Part shown: positions 59,939-64,000 of the stretch, piece after piece | Numbering within the stretch: position 1 is the first letter of the stretch | Layout of the letters: every line of letters begins with the position of its first letter | Origin: Anthopleura xanthogrammica | Lineage: Eukaryota > Cnidaria > Anthozoa > Actiniaria > Actiniidae | Reading direction: 5' to 3' | NCBI GenBank assembly: GCA_964019055.1 | Contig: OZ025212.1 | Location: forward strand, 4,244,766-4,308,765 | DNA: 64,000 bases | The notes under the pieces: generated by a model | What the model saw: the letters and a program-made list of their open reading frames with translations, nothing else | Databases searched by the model: none | Told to the model about the DNA's origin: nothing | Program-made: the position numbers and the translations under genes

Positions 59939-62099
59939 ATGGCAACATTGAAAGCGATTCGTGCAAAGTTTCCAGGGCTAAAGGACGTTCTTGTGGGAGT
60001 TTTAGTAGGCGCTGGGTTGACGAAAATATACTACGAGACAACAGGGAAGACCAAAGATGACAGCTCCGCAAAGCAGGAGGAAATCGACAAAATTATCGAG
60101 GAAAACGAGAACTTGAAAACAGGGAAGGCTTTCCGTACGATTGATTTGACCGAGGAAATAGATTTTGTCGATTCTTCGAGTGCGGACGAATTTAGTAAAT
60201 ACGGAGCACCACATAGTCCAGTGAAGTTCCTCAAGTATATGAATCACTGGGTTTGTTATGATCAAGCCAAGAAAATCCCAATTTGGGTAGCTGAGCATCT
60301 GACACGAGACAAGTTGAAGGGAACAGCTGATCGAGAGGAGGCGAACTTTACTGAGGATCTGAATCTGCCAGTTGTGTTTCAAGCTCATAATAAGGACTAT
60401 CTGAGAAGTGGATGGAATAGAGGACACATGGCTCCAGCTGGTGAGGGAGAGGGAAGGGGTAGGGTGATGGTGGAAAGGGGAAATTGAAATTGAATGAAAG
60501 ATGAAAGAGTGGGAAAAATCTGTTCTTTGAAATGAGCACCCCCTAACCCCCCCCCCCCCCCCCCCCCCGCTCTTTGTAGAGGACCACTGTATCGGGCTCT
60601 GTATCTGCTGGGGGGTAAAAAAAGAAATAAAAGTCGTAGAGGTATACGGTAGAAAATATTGAAAATGCAATGGCCTATTCTTCAGTCACTGCAGCACGTT
60701 CCAATCCTATCCCCATTTATGACTGTTTTAGATTATATTTATCTGTTGAAGTTGTAAGTCTAGTTCAAAACTGAGTTTGTCATTGCGTGACTGTAATAGG
60801 TAATTGAAAAGAGTTAATGACTTTAGTAATAACATCATTCAACAGTTATTTTTTACATTGCAGCTGACAACAAGTACAGTCAAGATGCCATGAACGAGTC
60901 CTTTCTGTTGTCTAATATTGTACCTCAAGACTCCAACAATAACATTAACTTCTGGTTTCGACTTGAAAGTTACTGCCGGGGTCTTACTAAGCGCTACTCT
61001 GATGTGTATGTTATATCAGGACCTCTATTTCTACCGTCTTCAGACTTGGAAAATGGTAGCAAGTTAGTAAAATATGAGGTAAGAACTCAGTGTGAATTAT
61101 AGTCGTACCAGTCGTTCGTTTCTGATCGAAATTCCAATTCTCCCAAACCAAATACCAACGTTGCAATTTGATTGGGCAATGTTCCAAATTCTGTTGGAAC
61201 TTGAAATTTTTTAATTGCAATTCGTAAACTGATAATTGCAACTTGTATTTTCAAAATTGCTATTTTATCTACACTGTAGCTTGAAAATGGCTCCTATAGG
61301 GAATAGAATACAATTTCTTTATTTTCAAATAAGTTGGAACATTGCCCAATCAAATTGCAACATTGGTATTTGGTACGGGAAACGAACGACTGGTACGACT
61401 GTTTTGAGAATCTTTCCCCTTCCCTACTCTCTCCTTCGATTTTCTTCCCTCTTCGTCTTCCGTTCTTTTCCTTCTATATTTTCCTTTCCTTTCGTCTCGT
61501 CTCCGCTCTTAATTCTCTCCTCTTTTTCCTCCTTTTCTCTCTCACTGAAAAAATTCAGGAGTGAAAAAGAAACTCAAAAAACGCTTCGCTTTTAGGTGAT
61601 CGGTGACAGCGAAGTCGCTGTACCAACCCACTTGTTCAAGGTCATTTTAGCTGAGAAAGAAGCCAATCAGCCCCTTCTTGGAGCTTTCGTAGTCCCCAAC
61701 CAGCCAATCAGCAACGATCGTCAACTGCCTGACTTCGAAGTTCCCATAAACGCTCTAACCAAGGAATCTGGGGTTTTGTTTTTCTCTGATAAACTAATCT
61801 CAAGTGCAGGTAACTTATGCCAAGTCGATGGATGCAAGCTGCTTTCCAAAGAATTCATGGACCGTATATTTCTTGGCAGTAATCTTCGACGTTGTAAGAC
61901 TCTCGAAGAATTGGAAAAACTCTGGAAAGACGCAAAAGAAAGAGGTATTACAGATGATAAATCCTTGGCAATTTATGAAGAGAAGAAGAAAGAGTTGACA
62001 AATTCAGAGACTGTTGTTTCTAGTGATGATGAAGATAAGCGGGGGAGTGATACTGATGAGGAATCAATCGCAATTGCGAGCGAGGAAAAGAAAGGCTAG
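59939..62099 (+). CDS. EXOG: EXOG, mitochondrial exo/endonuclease G-like protein, three exons, 406 aa
   Basis: Exons 59939-60440, 60864-61078 and 61596-62099 (phases 1 and 0; donors gtgagg and gtaaga, acceptors acattgcag and gcttttag). Residues about 10-30 form a single hydrophobic anchor, as in EXOG at the mitochondrial inner membrane. The nuclease core includes GWNRGHMAPA with the general-base His at 163, LSNIVPQ, and N194 at the spacing expected for the Mg2+-binding Asn. The C-terminal part (VVPNQPI, LPDFEVPI, CKLL) follows human EXOG, then ends in an acidic tail. EXOG is a 5'-3' exonuclease/endonuclease for mitochondrial DNA repair and clearance. The residue before RGH is Asn, whereas human EXOG has Ser and EndoG Asp. 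Human EXOG is 368 aa; the extra length is mainly the tail. The start was chosen as the ATG directly preceding the hydrophobic segment. Confidence 0.96.
60550..60569. repeat. Poly-C run in EXOG intron 1
   Basis: More than 20 consecutive C bases (interrupted once upstream); frames crossing it are not genes. Confidence 0.9.
61101..61400. mobile_element. 300-bp MITE in EXOG intron 2
   Basis: Left end agtcgtaccagtcgttcgtt and right end aacgaacgactggtacgact are perfectly complementary, and a second complementary block (caatttgattgggcaatgtt / aacattgcccaatcaaattg) extends the arms. No reading frame of note. Confidence 0.92.
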
Positions 62100-62363
62100 C
62101 TTCTGAGAACGGAGCAGAATACCAATGTAGTATATGTATATGGTCAGTTTTTGTCGATGGCCCCACCCGACCCATACCCTGCTAAATGGAAACTCCTTTC
62201 GTTTCAATTGATGTACACATTTTCCTAATTGTATAAATTGAGCTGTAATTTATGTTGGTTCTCAGAAAAATTGTAACTATGCTTCCAGCCAGGGCACGTT
62301 ACAAGTTTCCTTTGTTTACAGGACATACAAACAAACCCCTAGTCAGTATAGTATAAAACAAAT

Positions 62364-62580
62364 AGAGCAGTTTTAGTACGACTGTGAAAAAACTTACGGC
62401 ACAGACCGCGCCTTGCCGTGTATGGAAACATTCGATGCTGTGTACACGCCGCGCCGTAACCGTGCCGTAAGTTAGATAACCAAATGGGTTAATGCGTCAC
62501 CCTCTTTAAATAAAGTTTATTGTATTGTATTGTATTGTGCCGTACGCCGTGACTTTTTACACTCATACGAAATCTGCTCT
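62364..62580. mobile_element. Inverted-repeat element containing a retroelement tail
   Basis: agagcagttttagtacgact pairs imperfectly with the end tacgaaatctgctct. Inside, cttacggcac pairs with gtgccgtaag, and a taaataaagtttattgtatt tail with (ATTGT)n lies at 62507-62538. Confidence 0.65.
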
Positions 62581-62859
62581 ACTATGGACTGCGTCGGTGT
62601 AACAACACACGTACAAAAAAGATAACTGATGATATCTAGAACACCGGACGTTGAGCCCTTCGTTGGAGTAAAGGACAGGACTGCGCCTGTATTTAGTTGT
62701 ATGTAATAAACGTGTAAAACTGTGCAATGTAAATCAAATTCTGGCAGCAGATGACGTCATTAGATTTTGGGATAATCGATTTAGAGTGTCACGTTGATAA
62801 TTACACTACTTTTTCGTTTAGATCCTGCGTGATTCAGATGTCATGGAGACGGTAAGGGC

Positions 62860-62948
62860 TGTCGAGGGCCGTAAGTTAGAAAACTGTAAATGGTTATTAT
62901 GTATCCCTCTGTAAATAAAGTTATTGTATTGTATTGTATTGTATTGTA
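62860..62948 (+). mobile_element. Second retroelement tail with (ATTGT)n
   Basis: ggccgtaagttagaaaactg, then tgtaaataaagttattgtat and four or five ATTGT units. It matches the order of blocks at 62465-62538, so both are 3' ends of one family. Confidence 0.7.
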
Positions 62949-62949
62949 G

Positions 62950-63552
62950 CCATGTGGACATCTCAGGTAGACATTCACATTTTAAAATTTCCTAAAACTT
63001 TGAAAAACATTTATTAATAGTTATGTGGTTTTAGAAAAATTTGTATTATTATTTAAGGATATAGTAACACTTGACCTAACGTGGGTGACCTTCTGCAAGC
63101 GGAATTAGATGACATACGTATTTTTAGGACGTTGCAAAACATGCATGTTTCGGTATTTTGGGGCTTTACTTTCTTTGCATTTCTTAATCCCTTGGGCTTT
63201 TAATCCTTCTCAATAACTATACGGTGTTTTCTTTAACTTGATTTTGTTTTGGTTTAAAAACTTATATGATTTGTGCACTGCTAGGGTCGTGCATGGTTGG
63301 CTACTAGTGATAAGATCCAACAGGTTCAGATAGGCCATGAATATTGCCATGACACTCCCATTGACGTGTGTACTATTTCACGCTCAAATATTCCAACTAT
63401 CAATAGCTCGTCCTGCATGGCCAGTCAATCGTAAGATATTATGCATACATGATTCAGAAGCACGAATCTAATGTAAATTATAATTCGTTTCGGATATACT
63501 TGGTTTAGTGGCGAAATTATTCATTTATCTTGACGAATAGACGATAACAGTC
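62950..63552. other. No gene seen
   Basis: AT-rich sequence upstream of the gene at the right edge; probably contains its promoter. Confidence 0.4.
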
Positions 63553-64000
63553 ATGTCTGTATTTACTAGACGGAGTTCAAAGGATAACCATTCGTTAAAT
63601 CCGTATGCTATCGACTCTGGGTTTGAAATTCATAACATGCAAAATCTTGATGAGCGAGATCAAGGCAAAAATGAGTCGAATAATTCGCAACTGAAGTACG
63701 ACCCGAACCCGGCATACGAGACGTCAGTCGATGGAGAACGAGTTGTTCATCATGATTTGTCAGATTATAGTCACTTAGTGCCAAGCCTTCCTCGACCGTT
63801 GATGATAGTGGATCCAAAAAACAACGCTCACAGGGGTAGTAATCGAACAATTGTGAATCCATATGCGCTGGATGCAGTCGAGGACGAAGTTGATCCGTCA
63901 GGAACGCTTAAAGGGGTATCTAATCAAGGGTATGAAGAAGTCCATGAGCATGAGAACCCAGCTCATCAATACGCTCATCTACCTAGCCCTAAGAAACCAA
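63553..64000 (+). CDS. N-terminal part of an unidentified gene, truncated by the window edge
   Basis: An ATG at 63553 opens a frame of 149 codons with no stop before the window ends. The product is hydrophilic, with no signal peptide or membrane segment so far, and carries repeated tyrosine motifs: NPYAIDSGFE, NPAYE, NPYALD, NQGYEEV and QYAHL. Asn-Pro-x-Tyr and Tyr-x-x-Leu motifs are typical of cytoplasmic tails that recruit PTB/SH2 or endocytic adaptors, so a type II membrane protein or a signalling adaptor are both possible (inference). The minus-strand frame 63608-63862 is a shadow. Codon use looks coding; I do not recognise the family. Confidence 0.7.
   Translation, partial: MSVFTRRSSKDNHSLNPYAIDSGFEIHNMQNLDERDQGKNESNNSQLKYDPNPAYETSVDGERVVHHDLSDYSHLVPSLPRPLMIVDPKNNAHRGSNRTIVNPYALDAVEDEVDPSGTLKGVSNQGYEEVHEHENPAHQYAHLPSPKKP

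Noticed and set aside
60002..60670. 222-codon minus-strand frame opposite EXOG exon 1
   Set aside because: Shadow of the EXOG coding strand that continues through a poly-C/G tract.
63608..63862. 84-codon minus-strand frame at the right edge
   Set aside because: Antisense to the longer, better-supported plus-strand frame from 63553.

Overview
The window looks like a nuclear chromosome segment from an anthozoan cnidarian (sea anemone or coral type). It is AT-rich, its genes have GT-AG introns, the animal genes SDCCAG8 and EXOG are recognisable, and the intergenic DNA is full of short palindromic transposons and retroelement 3' tails of a kind I associate with cnidarian genomes. The organism call is inference; no species marker was read.

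Layout. 1-12200 is a 108-bp satellite with a strong higher-order structure; 12190-12680 is its degenerate edge. 13641-14151 is a very long AAGGC microsatellite. From 14.4 to 37.2 kb, on the minus strand, lie four small two-exon genes (called A to D here). Their first exons start about 7 kb apart (15247, 22723, 29673, 37187). Each encodes a signal peptide, a short peptide ending in Gly-Lys-Arg, and, after a phase-0 intron, a short tail with a single C-x7-C loop. A damaged or diverged second exon sits at 18516-18618. I know no named family with this layout, and it is the best candidate for something undescribed. Tandem repeats, a transposon carrying an internal 57-bp repeat, and many inverted-repeat elements fill the space between these genes.

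From 44.1 to 48.6 kb there are two divergently transcribed four-exon paralogues (genes E, minus, and F, plus). They encode small secreted proteins with a coiled-coil middle and a conserved four-cysteine C-terminal module. 49339-59759 on the minus strand is SDCCAG8, a centrosome/cilium coiled-coil protein, in 20 exons giving about 718 aa. It is head-to-head with EXOG (59939-62099, plus, three exons, 406 aa), a mitochondrial nuclease of the RGH family. A further gene starts at 63553 and runs off the right edge.

SDCCAG8 and EXOG are ordinary housekeeping neighbours sharing a roughly 180-bp start-to-start region. The left half is fast-evolving accessory sequence in which small secreted-peptide genes have spread by tandem duplication. 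All exon models were read by eye from splice signals and phase; no transcript or database evidence was available.
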